Positions 48,042 through 58,934 are shown, numbered from the stretch's first letter. The stretch: 64,000 bases of DNA from Legionella quinlivanii (GCF_900461555.1 NZ_UGOX01000001.1:2865501-2929500), one strand, 5' to 3'. Program-made: numbers and translations. Notes: generated by a model not told the origin, from the sequence alone.

Positions 48042-48413
48042 CTATTTGCTCACATAATCAGCCAGTAATTTTTGAAAATCGGCCTTCGTCAGCGGTTTCA
48101 TAAATAAATCATTCATTCCTGCCGAGAGTGCTTCCTCATTCATCGCATGAACAGTGAGCCCAATAATCGGAACAGGTTTTTTATTATTTAAAACTTCCCA
48201 GTCTCTGATCCTGGTTGCCAGCTCTAAGCCAGAAAAATCTGGTAATCCCAAATCAGTGATGATCAGATCAAATTGATTTTCGATAGCCAAACTAAACGCC
48301 AGTTCAGCATTATCGGCGGATAGCCAGCGACACTGGCTTTGCTTGGCTAAACTTTGAATTGTGGTCAAAGCTATTAAATTATCCTCTACCAACAATATGA
48401 AAGGAATTGGCAT
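48042..48413 (-). CDS. Stand-alone response-regulator receiver domain
   Basis: 123 residues, a single CheY-like receiver with phospho-acceptor D54 (ITDLGLPDFSG), acidic E10-D11, Thr87 and K106 (FMKPLT). There is no output domain. It is closest to the receiver of hybrid kinases, so it may relay phosphate or be a degraded piece of one. No kinase gene is in the window. AAGGA precedes the ATG. Confidence 0.88.
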   Translation of the reverse strand: MPIPFILLVEDNLIALTTIQSLAKQSQCRWLSADNAELAFSLAIENQFDLIITDLGLPDFSGLELATRIRDWEVLNNKKPVPIIGLTVHAMNEEALSAGMNDLFMKPLTKADFQKLLADYVSK

Positions 48414-48570
48414 TCTTTCAGATCCTTATAAGCCATACCGCGGAACAAATACAACAATTCTTTAAATGTAATGGCTATGATTCTCTTAAATTCCGAGAGA
48501 ACTCACTAAACCGGGTGATATTCCCACAAGCAATACATAAGCGTCAACTTAAGACGTTTCTCCTTCATGA

Positions 48571-48660
48571 TCCTCTCTCCCCTCAGGGGAGAGAGTTAGA
48601 GAGAGGAGTTTAAAATCAACCCTCACCCTAGCCCTCTCCCAGCTTGGGAGAGGGGATTTT
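48571..48660. repeat. Dispersed palindromic repeat cluster, copy 3
   Basis: Unit B (CTCTCTCCCC / GGGGAGAGAG, 48573-48582 and 48586-48595) followed by unit A (CCCTCTCCCA / TGGGAGAGGG, 48632-48641 and 48645-48654) with a short T-run. Units A and B are the same as at 3488 but in the opposite order. The rest of the gap 48414-48796 holds nothing else I can identify. Confidence 0.85.
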
Positions 48661-48796
48661 CTGGTAAATACTCTTATTAACACCCATGTTTGATCTTCAA
48701 TCCTTTATAGGATTATAGTCCGAGGAATAGCTAGTGTCATACTAATCCATATCATTAAATTGCGCTGCCATCCAATGAATAGCGAGCGCAATAACC

Positions 48797-50134
48797 TTAT
48801 AAAATATATCGAGCCAGATCCTCATCATCAACCAGTTTACCCAGGTGCTTTTCAACATAGGCCGCATCAATGTGAACCGATTCACCTGATTTATCCGTAG
48901 CCTCAAATGAAATCACCTCTAAAAGACGTTCCATAACCGTATATAGACGACGGGCACCAATGTTTTCAGTGCGCTCATTCACTTTCCAGGCCACTTCAGC
49001 AATCCGGCGAATACCACTTTCGTCGAAGCTCAGAGTTAATCCTTCAGTAGCCATTAATGCTGAATACTGCTCTGTTAATGATGCGCTTGGCTCAGTAAGA
49101 ATGCGGACAAAATCTTCCACGCTTAATGCCGACAGCTCTACACGAATGGGCAGACGTCCCTGAAGTTCAGCAATCAAATCCGAAGGTTTTGCGACATGGA
49201 ATGCGCCGGAAGCGATAAATAAAATATGATCTGACTTAATCATTCCATATTTGGTAGACACAGTAGAACCTTCCACCAAAGGCAGGAGATCCCGCTGAAC
49301 ACCTTCTCTGGAAACGGAACTACCCATCCCGGTATCTGCGCGCTGGGCTACTTTATCCAGTTCATCGATAAACACAATACCGTGCTGCTCGACTTTTTCA
49401 ATAGCGCGTTGCTTTATATCATCCTCATTGATTAGCTTTGCCGCCTCTTCCTCACGCAAAATTTTCATGGCTTTGGAAATGATCATTTTACGGGTTTTAG
49501 TCCGGCCATTCCCTCCCACTTGCTGAAACATCGACTGCAGCTGGCTGGTCATTTCTTCCATACCCGGGGGGGCCATAATCTCAATGCCTACGGGTGAAGC
49601 AGCGATTTCTATTTCAATTTCATTATCATCGAGCTTACCTTCCCTCAGCTGTTTACGAAAAACCTGCCGGGTTGAGTTCTCTTTTTCGCTGGCGAACGTG
49701 GCACCACGAGCTGCAGGAAGCAAGGCGTCCAGTACACGCTCTTCAGCCGCATCTTCTGCCAGATGCTCTACTTTTCGCATCGCATTTTCGCGCTCTTGCT
49801 TAATAGCGATATCAGCCAAATCCCTGATGATTGAATCGACATCGCGCCCAACATAGCCTACTTCTGTAAACTTGGTAGCTTCTACTTTAATAAAAGGTGC
49901 TTGCGCCAGTTTGGCAAGACGTCGTGCAATTTCAGTTTTACCAACGCCGGTTGGGCCAATCATCAGAATATTTTTAGGCATAATTTCATTGCGCAATGAG
50001 TCATCCTGAATTTGCATGCGCCGCCAGCGATTTCTTAAGGCAATTGCTACTGCTCTTTTAGCTTCATCCTGACCAATAATATATCGATCTAACTCCTGAA
50101 CGATCTCACGTGGAGTCATCATAGTATTACTCAT
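48797..50134 (-). CDS. hslU: HslU, ATPase subunit of the HslVU protease
   Basis: 445 residues from [22 protein letters not shown]; its ATG overlaps the hslV stop by eight bases. Walker [16 protein letters not shown], Walker [11 protein letters not shown], the I-domain insert (about 105-240) and the C-terminal segment are all present; the end (DLARYIL) is the tail that opens HslV. It unfolds substrates for HslV. Heat-shock induced in many bacteria, as the upstream promoter here suggests. Confidence 0.97.
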   Translation of the reverse strand: MSNTMMTPREIVQELDRYIIGQDEAKRAVAIALRNRWRRMQIQDDSLRNEIMPKNILMIGPTGVGKTEIARRLAKLAQAPFIKVEATKFTEVGYVGRDVDSIIRDLADIAIKQERENAMRKVEHLAEDAAEERVLDALLPAARGATFASEKENSTRQVFRKQLREGKLDDNEIEIEIAASPVGIEIMAPPGMEEMTSQLQSMFQQVGGNGRTKTRKMIISKAMKILREEEAAKLINEDDIKQRAIEKVEQHGIVFIDELDKVAQRADTGMGSSVSREGVQRDLLPLVEGSTVSTKYGMIKSDHILFIASGAFHVAKPSDLIAELQGRLPIRVELSALSVEDFVRILTEPSASLTEQYSALMATEGLTLSFDESGIRRIAEVAWKVNERTENIGARRLYTVMERLLEVISFEATDKSGESVHIDAAYVEKHLGKLVDDEDLARYIL

Positions 50135-50678
50135 GCTCACTATCCAATTCTTCAATGGTTAAATTATGGTTGGTGTAAATGCAAATCTCACCCGCAATTT
50201 GCAGACTTTTTTCCACGATTTGCCGGGCTGATAATTCGGTGTTTTCCAGCAAAGCGCGTGCGGCAGACTGAGCGAATGGACCTCCGGAACCAATTGCAAT
50301 GAGCCCATGAGCCTCCGGCTCAATCACATCCCCATTTCCGGTAATAATGAGCGAAGCCTTATGATCGGCAACAGCCAGCAGGGCCTCGAGACGGCGCAGC
50401 ATTTTATCGGTTCGCCAGTCTTTTGCCAGTTCAACTGCTGCACGAACCAGATGGCCTTGATGCATCTCAAGTTTCCGCTCAAATCGTTCAAATAAAGTGA
50501 AGGCATCCGCCGTACCGCCAGCGAAGCCCGCGATCACCTTATCCTTATATATACGGCGTACTTTACGGGCATTTCCCTTCATCACCGTGTTACCCAGTGT
50601 CACTTGACCGTCGCCCCCAATAATTACTTTATTCCCTCGTCGTACCGAAAGAATCGTAGTACCGCGATATTGCTCCAA
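50127..50678 (-). CDS. hslV: HslV, peptidase subunit of the HslVU protease
   Basis: 183 residues from a TTG start with GAGGA seven bases before it. The catalytic Thr follows a short propeptide ([21 protein letters not shown]). [21 protein letters not shown] and the [18 protein letters not shown] segment are HslV hallmarks. It is a threonine peptidase that forms a double hexamer capped by HslU. It overlaps hslU by eight bases. Confidence 0.97.
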   Translation of the reverse strand: MEQYRGTTILSVRRGNKVIIGGDGQVTLGNTVMKGNARKVRRIYKDKVIAGFAGGTADAFTLFERFERKLEMHQGHLVRAAVELAKDWRTDKMLRRLEALLAVADHKASLIITGNGDVIEPEAHGLIAIGSGGPFAQSAARALLENTELSARQIVEKSLQIAGEICIYTNHNLTIEELDSEHE

Positions 50679-50710
50679 GGCTGATTCCTCTTTTTTAAGT
50701 CAAAGCTGTC

Positions 50711-50737
50711 AAATGGGGATTGATTAGTCATTTTCAA
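50711..50737 (-). promoter_or_regulatory. Sigma-32 (RpoH) heat-shock promoter of hslVU
   Basis: On the minus strand TTGAAA (50737-50732), a 13-base spacer and CCCCATTT (50718-50711) match the sigma-32 consensus (CTTGAAA, 13-15 bases, CCCCATnT) at nearly every position. It lies 33 bases before the hslV start. Confidence 0.88.
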
Positions 50738-50778
50738 TGGATATTGAAATATTTTTTATGAGCCTCAGACAGTAGGGC

Positions 50779-51231
50779 TCAATCTGGCTGGCAAGTCATG
50801 CAGCCCTGTTCTTCGCAGACTTGGCAAAGACCCTTCAGTTCAATAGCTGCTTGCCCCAGGTTGAAATGTGAATTCTCAGTGATCTTTTTGAATAATTGCC
50901 GGAGCTGGTTATCATACACTTCCTGCACCTTATGGCAGTGATTACAGACCATCAAGAGTTCGGATGGCAAATGCTGCTCTGGCTGCTGGCAAAGGGTATA
51001 ACATTGTATGGACTCTACTTTGTGCACTAATCCTGAAAAAACGAAATAATCCAGCACCCTGTAGACGGTAGGCGGCTGCGCATTAATTTTAGTTTCCAGC
51101 AACAATTCAAGAATCTCATAAGCCTTTAAAGGCCTGTTTGCCGACCACAGAATATAGAGAATTGATTTGCGAAGAGAGGTCAGTCGATTAACAAGTCCAT
51201 TACAATATTGATTAAAGCGCTCAGGATACAT
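50779..51231 (-). CDS. zur: Fur-family transcriptional regulator (Zur-like)
   Basis: 150 residues. A winged-helix N-terminal part ([46 protein letters not shown]) is followed by a dimerisation part with structural zinc ligands CNHCHKV and [12 protein letters not shown]. The absence of the typical Fur HHDH pattern and the position of the cysteines favour Zur over Fur. It overlaps the end of deoB by eleven bases, so it is read in the same unit. Confidence 0.8.
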   Translation of the reverse strand: MYPERFNQYCNGLVNRLTSLRKSILYILWSANRPLKAYEILELLLETKINAQPPTVYRVLDYFVFSGLVHKVESIQCYTLCQQPEQHLPSELLMVCNHCHKVQEVYDNQLRQLFKKITENSHFNLGQAAIELKGLCQVCEEQGCMTCQPD

Positions 51232-52468
51232 CGTCAGGTGCTGCTGTCTTTAGAAACGATATGCCGTTTTCCAGCGGCTCAATAGCAAGATATTCGGCAA
51301 TACTTTGACCAATATCTGCAAAGCTGTCTCTTCTTCCAATAAAGCAGCTGGGAGTATTCTTGCCAAAAGCCAGAACCGGAATATGTTCACGGGTATGATC
51401 AGAGCCCGGCTGCGTTGGATCGCAACCATGATCAGCCGCTATTACGATCAAATCGTCCGGTTGCAATATTGCCAAAAGTTCAGGCAGGCGGGCGTCAAAC
51501 GCTTCGAGAGCCCGTGCATAACCAATAACATCACGGCGATGTCCAAAAGAAGAATCAAAATCGACAAAATTTGTAAAGACCAGACTACCGGATGGTGCTG
51601 TATTCATAGCCTTTAGAGTTGCATCGAACAGAGCCATGTTGCCGTCCGCTTTAATGGTTTGAGTTAGACCCTGATGGGCATAAATATCAGCTACTTTTCC
51701 GATCGCAATCACTTCCCGATTATTTGCTTTGAGCTTATCCAGTAAGGTGGGTGCCGGCGGCAATGTGGCGTAATCTTTACGATTTCCAGTTCGAGTGAAC
51801 GCTCCCGGCTTGCCGATAAAGGGTCGCGCAATCACTCGGCCAATCTGGTACTCATCCACCAGGCGCCTTGCCACTTCACAAATCTCATACAGCCTGTCCA
51901 AACCAAAATAATCTTCATGTGCCGCAATCTGGAACACACTGTCAGCGGAGGTATAAACAATTGGCTGATTGCTGAGAATATGCGCTTCACCCAATTCATC
52001 AATAATATGGGTGCCGCTCGCATGTTTCAGGCCCAATACACCGGCGATTTTGGTTTCTCTGATAAAATCTGCGATCAATTTTTCAGGGAAACAGTTCGGG
52101 GTATCTGGAAAATAGCCCCATTCGAATAAAACAGGAACCCCAGCCAGTTCCCAATGGCCGCTGGGCGTATCTTTCCCCAGACTCTGTTCCACTGCATAAC
52201 CATAATAGCCTTGAGGTTCATCCAGAGTACTCAAATCGATGCGGGGAATACCGGTACTTGCCAAAGCAGCATGGTAGAGCCCCAGGCGTGCCAGATTAGG
52301 AAGCATCAATGGACCTTGACGAACATTTTCGCGGTCGGCTTGCCCCTCGGCACAGGCAGCATGAATATGGCCAAAGGTATCGGCTCCCTGATCACCATAG
52401 CGAATTGCATCCTGACTCGCGCCAAGACCGAAAGAATCCATCAATAAAATACAAACGCGACCCAACAT
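51221..52468 (-). CDS. deoB: Phosphopentomutase
   Basis: 415 residues from [17 protein letters not shown], with GGAGG directly before the ATG and the start right after the MFS stop codon. [15 protein letters not shown] and [21 protein letters not shown] are the alkaline-phosphatase-fold signatures with metal ligands. It interconverts (deoxy)ribose 1- and 5-phosphate and so feeds nucleoside-derived sugars into central metabolism. Being read with two Pht transporters points to nucleoside uptake and use. Confidence 0.96.
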   Translation of the reverse strand: MLGRVCILLMDSFGLGASQDAIRYGDQGADTFGHIHAACAEGQADRENVRQGPLMLPNLARLGLYHAALASTGIPRIDLSTLDEPQGYYGYAVEQSLGKDTPSGHWELAGVPVLFEWGYFPDTPNCFPEKLIADFIRETKIAGVLGLKHASGTHIIDELGEAHILSNQPIVYTSADSVFQIAAHEDYFGLDRLYEICEVARRLVDEYQIGRVIARPFIGKPGAFTRTGNRKDYATLPPAPTLLDKLKANNREVIAIGKVADIYAHQGLTQTIKADGNMALFDATLKAMNTAPSGSLVFTNFVDFDSSFGHRRDVIGYARALEAFDARLPELLAILQPDDLIVIAADHGCDPTQPGSDHTREHIPVLAFGKNTPSCFIGRRDSFADIGQSIAEYLAIEPLENGISFLKTAAPDDVS

Positions 52469-52469
52469 A

Positions 52470-53762
52470 TTACGCCTCCACATGCCGGCCATGAGTTTCT
52501 TTTAAGCCCCACAGAGAAAACAATGCGACTAATAAGCCTATCGGCAAAATGATGGCAGCAAACTGGTAATCGCCTAATGAATAGACCGGTGTTTCGCCAT
52601 GCATTTGCATTTCCCCATGACTCATTAATAGCACACTAAAGAGATTCTGATAAATAATGTAGCCGCCCTGGGTTAAAATCGAGATTACGCTGACAGCAGT
52701 CGCTGTAATCGATATGGGACTACTTTCTGCAACCAGCGCATAGCTAATGACCTGACCTGCCGTAAAAAATCCAAGCAGAAAAAATAAAATCTTCATTACT
52801 GGCAGAGAAACAGGCGCATAAAGCACAACCAGTAATGTTGCCAGCGATGCAATGACGCTGACCTTCATAGGTATTATCCTCAGCCCCAGCTTATCGGAGA
52901 TCCAGCCAATGAATGGTCCTCCAATGATTGCACCAAGAAATAACAAGGTATTTACCATTGCAGCATCATCTTTACTAACTCCCAGGCGCTGTACCAGATA
53001 CAAAGAGCCCATCATGGCGCCAAATACTGCAATGGCCATATTCATAAGACTGGTATATAGCGCGGCCCTTAAGGTTTGAGGATTCAGATAGGTTTGTTTA
53101 GCAACTGAAAGTACATTGAGTGATTGAGAGGAAGATGAAGAGGATGACTTGACTTGTTTTTTCTCGATAATGCCAAAGAACATTAAGCATAATATAGCCA
53201 TTCCCAGCCATCCTACCTGAATCAGCGCATCCCGCCAGCCAACCTGAGACACCAGCTTGGTTAGAGGATATTGGGCTAACATGCCGCCGGTCATGGCAAT
53301 GGTCACGATAATACCGGTAACCATTGCCATCTTGCGAGGAGGAAACCAGCGCGAGGCCAGGCGAATGGGGCCAAGAAAGCAAAAAGCGCTGCCAATACCA
53401 GTAATAAAGCGGCAAAGCAATGCCAGATAAAACGATTGAGCATTTGCCAAAATAAATGTGCTTAAAACACACAAAAACATGGCCAGCAATACCGTTTTTT
53501 TAGTGGAATAGGTATCTAAAACCAAACCCGCTACGAACAGGAAGATTACATTGGAAACATAGTAAATGCTGGACAAAAAAGCCATTTTGTCAGCCTGAAT
53601 ATGAAAATCCTGCATGATGTTGTCAGCAATGGAGGCAAACATATTGCCCTGAATAAATTCATAAAAGAAAAATAGAGAAGCGCTCACACAAACCAGCCAG
53701 GGGAGCAATGACTCACGAAGTTTTCCAGTTTCTCGGTATTCTTCCACCATATGCATGTTCAC
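52470..53762 (-). CDS. Pht-type MFS transporter next to deoB (possibly nucleoside)
   Basis: 430 residues with twelve spans, and the Legionella Pht layout: [18 protein letters not shown] in span 1, [24 protein letters not shown] in span 2 and [17 protein letters not shown] in the second half. The phagosomal transporter family imports amino acids or nucleosides for intracellular growth (PhtA threonine; PhtC/PhtD thymidine). Coupling to deoB, whose ATG follows by one base, favours a nucleoside substrate. It follows its paralogue by three bases. Confidence 0.85.
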   Translation of the reverse strand: MNMHMVEEYRETGKLRESLLPWLVCVSASLFFFYEFIQGNMFASIADNIMQDFHIQADKMAFLSSIYYVSNVIFLFVAGLVLDTYSTKKTVLLAMFLCVLSTFILANAQSFYLALLCRFITGIGSAFCFLGPIRLASRWFPPRKMAMVTGIIVTIAMTGGMLAQYPLTKLVSQVGWRDALIQVGWLGMAILCLMFFGIIEKKQVKSSSSSSSQSLNVLSVAKQTYLNPQTLRAALYTSLMNMAIAVFGAMMGSLYLVQRLGVSKDDAAMVNTLLFLGAIIGGPFIGWISDKLGLRIIPMKVSVIASLATLLVVLYAPVSLPVMKILFFLLGFFTAGQVISYALVAESSPISITATAVSVISILTQGGYIIYQNLFSVLLMSHGEMQMHGETPVYSLGDYQFAAIILPIGLLVALFSLWGLKETHGRHVEA

Positions 53763-53765
53763 TCC

Positions 53766-55043
53766 TTAATTAATACGGTTGCAGTAAGTTTCGCGTATGA
53801 GCATAGAGGCAATAAATGCCAGGATAATAGCTAAGGGAAACATCCACATTGCAAACTGAAAATCCGCCGTTGAGTAATTTTGTGTACTACTGCCCGCATG
53901 ATGTTGAATCAGGAAGCCAAATAAAACCTGCCCAATACCGCCGCCTCCCATAATGAGCACTGAGGCAATACCCGTTGCAGCACCGGTATTTTCAGACGTA
54001 TTGCTTTCTGCTATCAATGGATAGCTAATTACCTGTGTGCTGGTAAACAAACCCAGCATAAAAAAGAGAGCGCTTAGCTGGAACTGCGATAATTCCATAT
54101 TGAAAAAAAGCGGCATTACCACGATTAAACTGCCTATAGCGCCTGCGATCATTAACCGCTTTCGGCGTCCCTGGTAATCGGAAAGCCAGCCCACCAGCGG
54201 GCAGCCAATAATACTGCCAATGAAAATCATACTGACTACATTACTGGCAGCCATTTCGGATAACTGGTGCGCTTTCTGAAGATAACTCGCGCCCCATAAA
54301 GCACAAAGCACCATAATCGGCAGATTCAGAAAAGAAGTATATAAACCCGCTAACCAGGTTTGAGAATTGCTTAAAGCCTGGAAGAAGCCAGGCAGTAATT
54401 CAGGACGGGAAGCAGAACGAGAAACAGTGCTTTTATGGGGGCTATCCTGAATATTGATGGCAATCCAGGCTAACAGCAGCCCGCCTACGGCGCTATCAAT
54501 CAGCAAGGCGTTTCGCCAGCCGAAATTATTAACTAACTGAGCCAGAGGCGTATGGGCTGTCATCCCTCCCAAAAAGGCCATGGTCACTAGAGAACCAATC
54601 ACAAAGGCCTGACGGCGCGGAGGAAACCAGCGTGAAACCAGCACTACACAGGATAAAAAACAAAACGCATTACCAATTCCGGATAAAAAATGAAATATCG
54701 AGGCTAAGAGAAACGAATGAGTGACTGCAAACCCCAAAGTGCCAGCCACACAGATAAACATGGCAGTCAGAATCACCCGGCGCGGTGAAAATCGATCGAG
54801 AATCAATCCTGCCGGCAGCAGAAAAAGAATGTCCGCCCACAGATACATGCTGGACATCCAGCTTAGCTGAGCCGCATTCAGGTTGAAATCATCCCGTAAG
54901 GGCTGATTGATTACATCAAAAATATTCAGCTGAAAAAATTCATAGAAGAAAAATAAACCTGCAGAAAGACAAACCAACCAGGCTTTCATACCACCCCGAG
55001 GCACAGCAACTACACTCGAATCCAAGGCCAATGAGTCAGACAA
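53766..55043 (-). CDS. Pht-type MFS transporter (paralogue)
   Basis: 425 residues from a TTG start with a strong GGGGGA five bases upstream; an ATG 57 bases further up has no ribosome site. Twelve spans; FFFYEFFQLNIFDVINQPL and WMSSMYLWADILFLLPAGLILDR match the Pht family and the neighbour. The N-terminal 15 residues are not membrane. Together with the next gene it resembles the phtC-phtD pair of L. pneumophila, but the assignment of each letter is not possible from the sequence. Confidence 0.83.
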   Translation of the reverse strand: MSDSLALDSSVVAVPRGGMKAWLVCLSAGLFFFYEFFQLNIFDVINQPLRDDFNLNAAQLSWMSSMYLWADILFLLPAGLILDRFSPRRVILTAMFICVAGTLGFAVTHSFLLASIFHFLSGIGNAFCFLSCVVLVSRWFPPRRQAFVIGSLVTMAFLGGMTAHTPLAQLVNNFGWRNALLIDSAVGGLLLAWIAINIQDSPHKSTVSRSASRPELLPGFFQALSNSQTWLAGLYTSFLNLPIMVLCALWGASYLQKAHQLSEMAASNVVSMIFIGSIIGCPLVGWLSDYQGRRKRLMIAGAIGSLIVVMPLFFNMELSQFQLSALFFMLGLFTSTQVISYPLIAESNTSENTGAATGIASVLIMGGGGIGQVLFGFLIQHHAGSSTQNYSTADFQFAMWMFPLAIILAFIASMLIRETYCNRIN

Positions 55044-55270
55044 GCATTCCCCCAGAAAATAGACGCCAAAACTGGGGCGCATTATATCAAATATTTGCAT
55101 TAAATGGTATCGCTATTGGACAAATAACTTGCAATTTAATTCCATCTCTCTGCAAGATGCAGGAAAGCATCGCTTGCTGTAATGAAGCAATAACGATTAT
55201 CCATTATTTTGCAATTTTGTTTTTATGGGCCTAATATGTGGATTACTTAAGAATCAGTAAAAGGACTAAA

Positions 55271-56335
55271 ATGATACCTGCAAAAGGATATGCTGCCCTG
55301 CAACCTAAAGAAGAACTCACCCTCTACAACTTTGAACGCCGCGCTCCCGGTGATCATGATGTATTAATCGATATTAAATATTGTGGTATCTGCCATAGCG
55401 ATATTCATCAGGTTCGGGAAGAATGGGGAACAGGACTGTTTCCAATGGTTCCTGGACATGAAATAACCGGGATTGTCCGTAAAGTGGGGACCAAAGTCAG
55501 TCAATTTAAAAAAGGCGATCATGTAGGCGTCGGCTGTTTTGTTGATTCCTGCCGGCATTGTGAAAACTGTCAGGGGCATGAGGAACAATATTGCCGGGAA
55601 GGGACTACTTATACCTATAACAGCAAGGAAAGAGTTAACGGACATATCACGCAGGGCGGGTATTCCAATACCATCGTGGTCGATGAAAATTACGTTCTGC
55701 GGATTCCAGAAAACATTCCTCTGAATAGCGCAGCACCTCTTTTATGTGCGGGAATAACGCTCTACTCTCCCCTGAGGCATTGGAATGCGGGCCCAGGTAA
55801 AAAAATAGCCATCATTGGTTTAGGCGGGCTTGGGCACATGGGAGTCAAGCTTGCTCACGCAATGGGTGCCGAAGTGACTGTCCTTAGTCAATCGGTGAAA
55901 AAAGCGGCCGATGGGAAACGATTGGGCGCTGATCATTTTTATGTAACCAGCAATCCGGAAATTTTTTCCAAACTGGCTAATCATTTTGATCTGATTATCA
56001 ACACAGTATCTTCAGCGATTAACTGGAGTGATTATATGCAACTTCTGAAAACCAATGGAACAATGGTTATTCTTGGCATTCCACCTGAAAATGTGCCTAT
56101 GGTTGCAATGCCGCTGATCGCGCAAAGACGAAGTATTGCAGGCTCATTAATCGGTGGAATTAAACAAACCCAGGAAATGCTCGATTTTTGTGGTAAACAC
56201 AATATCAGTTCCGACATTGAACTCATTCCAATCGATTATGTGAATGAAGCCTATGAGCGCATTCTCAAAAGTGATGTGCGCTACCGTTTTGTAATTGACA
56301 TGCAAAGTCTCAATGATGATCATACATTGATGTAA
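55271..56335 (+). CDS. Zinc-dependent alcohol/aldehyde dehydrogenase (YahK/CAD type)
   Basis: 354 residues from [13 protein letters not shown], with AAGGA before the ATG. Catalytic zinc residues in CGICHSDIH and GHEITGIV, the structural zinc cysteines ([15 protein letters not shown]), and the NADP loop [17 protein letters not shown] are all present. The family reduces aldehydes, usually with NADPH. It is 28 bases before the formate dehydrogenase, so both may act on C1 or short-chain aldehydes. Confidence 0.9.
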   Translation: MIPAKGYAALQPKEELTLYNFERRAPGDHDVLIDIKYCGICHSDIHQVREEWGTGLFPMVPGHEITGIVRKVGTKVSQFKKGDHVGVGCFVDSCRHCENCQGHEEQYCREGTTYTYNSKERVNGHITQGGYSNTIVVDENYVLRIPENIPLNSAAPLLCAGITLYSPLRHWNAGPGKKIAIIGLGGLGHMGVKLAHAMGAEVTVLSQSVKKAADGKRLGADHFYVTSNPEIFSKLANHFDLIINTVSSAINWSDYMQLLKTNGTMVILGIPPENVPMVAMPLIAQRRSIAGSLIGGIKQTQEMLDFCGKHNISSDIELIPIDYVNEAYERILKSDVRYRFVIDMQSLNDDHTLM

Positions 56336-56363
56336 TACCTCATTTTTTCAAGGAGAGAAGTTA

Positions 56364-57542
56364 ATGGCAAAAGTACTTTGTGTTCTTTATAAGGATCCGG
56401 TAAACGGCTATCCCAAATCCTACGCCAGAGAAGGCATTCCTGCGATTGATAGCTATCCAGGCGGTCAGACCGTTCCAAACCCTGAGCACATTGATTTTAA
56501 ACCCGGCGAGTTATTAGGCTCAGTCTCCGGCGAATTGGGGTTGCGTCCTTTTTTGGAAAAAATGGGGCATCAATTGGTAGTTACTGCTGACAAGGATGGG
56601 CCGAATTCTGAGTTTGAAAAAGAATTGATTGATGCAGACGTCGTGATTTCCCAGCCCTTCTGGCCTGCCTATTTAACTGCCGAGCGGATTGCCAAAGCAA
56701 AAAATCTGAAACTGGTGATTACGGCTGGTATCGGTTCTGACCATACGGATCTAAATGCAGCGATAGCGAAAGGCATCACGGTTGCTGAAGTGACCTACTC
56801 CAATAGCATCAGCGTCTCTGAGCACGTGGTGATGATGATACTGGCTCTGGTTAGAAATTACATCCCCTCTTACCAATGGGTAATTAATGGGGGCTGGAAT
56901 ATTGCCGACTGCGTGGCCCGCTCTTACGATCTTGAAGGAATGACGGTAGGATCTCTTGGCGCTGGACGAATTGGTCTTGCGGTCATGAAACGTTTGAAAC
57001 CTTTTGATGTAAAGCTGCATTACACTGATCAGCATCGTCTGCCAGAAGCTACCGAAAAAGAATTAGGCCTGGTTTACCATGAAACACTGGAATCGATGAT
57101 CCCGCTTTGTGATGTATTCACCATTAATGTGCCTTTGCATGCTGAAACAGAACATTTGGTAAATGACGCATTGATCGACAAAATGAAAAATGGCGTCTAT
57201 ATCGTCAATACTGCAAGAGGCAAAATCTGTGATCGTGATGCCATTGCCAGAGCGTGTAAGAATGGAAAAGTTGCAGGTTATGCGGGCGATGTATGGTTCC
57301 CGCAACCCGCTCCGGAAGATCACCCCTGGCGCTCCATGCCTCATCATGCCATGACCCCTCATATCTCCGGAACAAGCTTATCCGCCCAGGCGCGGTATGC
57401 CGCAGGTACCCGTGAAATACTGGAGTGCTGGTTTGCAGGAAAACCGATTCGCGATGAGTATTTAATTGTCGATAAACACCAGCTTCGCGGAGCAGGCGCT
57501 CATTCCTACACCAGCGGTAAAATAACGGTTGGGGAAAATTAA
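56364..57542 (+). CDS. fdh: NAD-dependent formate dehydrogenase
   Basis: 392 residues, the usual length for the metal-free, D-2-hydroxyacid-family formate dehydrogenases. LGAGRIGLAVMKRLKPF is the NAD loop, NTARGKICDRDAI and WFPQPAPEDHPWRSMP with TPHISGT carry the catalytic Gln and His. It oxidises formate to CO2 with NAD. A perfect AAGGAG precedes the ATG. Whether it detoxifies host formate or yields NADH is not clear. Confidence 0.94.
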   Translation: MAKVLCVLYKDPVNGYPKSYAREGIPAIDSYPGGQTVPNPEHIDFKPGELLGSVSGELGLRPFLEKMGHQLVVTADKDGPNSEFEKELIDADVVISQPFWPAYLTAERIAKAKNLKLVITAGIGSDHTDLNAAIAKGITVAEVTYSNSISVSEHVVMMILALVRNYIPSYQWVINGGWNIADCVARSYDLEGMTVGSLGAGRIGLAVMKRLKPFDVKLHYTDQHRLPEATEKELGLVYHETLESMIPLCDVFTINVPLHAETEHLVNDALIDKMKNGVYIVNTARGKICDRDAIARACKNGKVAGYAGDVWFPQPAPEDHPWRSMPHHAMTPHISGTSLSAQARYAAGTREILECWFAGKPIRDEYLIVDKHQLRGAGAHSYTSGKITVGEN

Positions 57543-57596
57543 TCCCCAAGCGTTATCATTTAAAGAGAATAGCAGGTCGGTCACTACGGTTAATGG

Positions 57597-57725
57597 CGCT
57601 GCCATTAGGCTATAACCTAGTCCCAACGTCCCTTGGCTTGCGTCCATTGGTATCTACACATCTCTGAAAACAGAGTTTGCTCCTCGCTTCTACGTCCCTC
57701 GGCTTGTCCGAGGGATCCAGGAATC
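57597..57725. repeat. Short palindromic repeat fragments
   Basis: CCCTCGG / CCGAGGG (57696-57702, 57708-57714; loop CTTGT) is a 7-bp hairpin followed by ATCCAGG. A decayed relative, ACGTCCCTTGGCTTGCGTCC, is seen about 70 bases earlier. It looks like a dispersed repeat family. The gap 57543-57875 holds nothing else I can identify apart from the promoter of the next gene. Confidence 0.55.
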
Positions 57726-57875
57726 TCATGCCAGGATTTGATCTTTGGCTCTCTTTTAAAGCATGCGGTACAACAATACTCCATCGCAATATTGACTAAT
57801 AATTCTGCATGATGGTTGAAATTTACAATCTCGATGATATACTCAGCAAGCTCTTGACTACATTGGAACCAAGTT

Positions 57876-58775
57876 ATGCCGTCCAACTTTTCTGAAGAAC
57901 GATACAAAGCTCTTAAATCGCAGGCTATTGAGGCAATTGAGCAGAATAATCTGCAACAGCTGAAAGAACTTCTCAACCAATCCTATAAGGGACTTTTACC
58001 AGTACTTACAAGAAAAGGACGGGTAGTCACCTTGTCAACCAGAGAAGGCATGGTTCCTTATTTGAATACTCGCCACGAGAAACCCTTTTTAAGAGATCTG
58101 GCGATCCAACAAGATCATGTAGACATCGTTGACTTTTTATTCAATGATGGAATGGGGATCCGGACTGAATTAAACTCCGTTGACCTGGCAAGTGATGAAG
58201 TTCGTGAGAAGTCTTATAGAGAACGCTTTCTGAATAAGGCTTTAGAATACAATAGCCGGAAGGTTATCGATCATTTGCTTACAAAAGGCTTTTCGCTTTC
58301 TGTAGACCAGTTAAGGCTGTATGCCAGAGAAAATAACGCCGAACAGTATCTAAATGCAGTAATCCCTCTATTAAACAAACTTCCTGCATTGGCTCAAAAA
58401 GCCGATAGTCTTCACAATCGGGAATATTACCGCGAATCTGAACGAGTTCGATCACTGGATCTTTTTATACGAAATCAAATTAAATTGTATATTGATTCCT
58501 GTATTGCTCTGCCTGAAAAAAGTGCAGAACACTTGGAAAAGCAGCTTAAATCGCCGTGCTATCCATTCACTTCCTCTGTAAAAGAGGAACTCAGGAATCA
58601 CAGGGGATATAAAGAATTTTTTGCAAACCTTATGATTACAATATCCACACTATTTATCGCAAATATTTATCAGGCAGTTGCCACAAAAGGCGAGTCGTTT
58701 TTCTTTAAATTCAACACAGATTCTGTAAATCAGTTAACTGAAGTACAAAACAGCCTTTATGAATGCAGCCTCTGA
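57876..58775 (+). CDS. Ankyrin-repeat-like hypothetical protein, possible effector
   Basis: 299 residues, soluble, no signal peptide. Segments such as LRDLAIQQDHVDIVDFLFNDG and FLNKALEYNSRKVIDHLLTKG follow the ankyrin helix-turn-helix pattern with about 60-residue spacing, so the protein has two or three degenerate ankyrin repeats in its first half. The C-terminal half is helical with a hydrophobic stretch near 252-272. Ankyrin proteins are a recurring type of Legionella effector, but translocation cannot be judged. It stands alone between two non-coding gaps. Confidence 0.65.
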   Translation: MPSNFSEERYKALKSQAIEAIEQNNLQQLKELLNQSYKGLLPVLTRKGRVVTLSTREGMVPYLNTRHEKPFLRDLAIQQDHVDIVDFLFNDGMGIRTELNSVDLASDEVREKSYRERFLNKALEYNSRKVIDHLLTKGFSLSVDQLRLYARENNAEQYLNAVIPLLNKLPALAQKADSLHNREYYRESERVRSLDLFIRNQIKLYIDSCIALPEKSAEHLEKQLKSPCYPFTSSVKEELRNHRGYKEFFANLMITISTLFIANIYQAVATKGESFFFKFNTDSVNQLTEVQNSLYECSL

Positions 58776-58934
58776 TAAACAAAGGCTTGTAGAAAAGTTG
58801 TTATGTCCGCCTGGGTATATCTGATTCTTGTTGTTAATTTCACATTGTATTAGAATACAATTCAATCATTTGGCAGGAAGCCTCAATGCGTTCTTTGCAC
58901 TCTGTTCTCCTGCATAAGTTACTCTGGACAAATC

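Noticed and set aside
48407-48613. Small plus-strand frame ending in the repeat
   Set aside because: Its tail is repeat unit B in translation and the rest has no recognisable feature or ribosome site.
57617-57976. Minus-strand open frame before the ankyrin-like gene
   Set aside because: It covers repeat sequence and the antisense of the ankyrin-like gene, with no ribosome site or family match.
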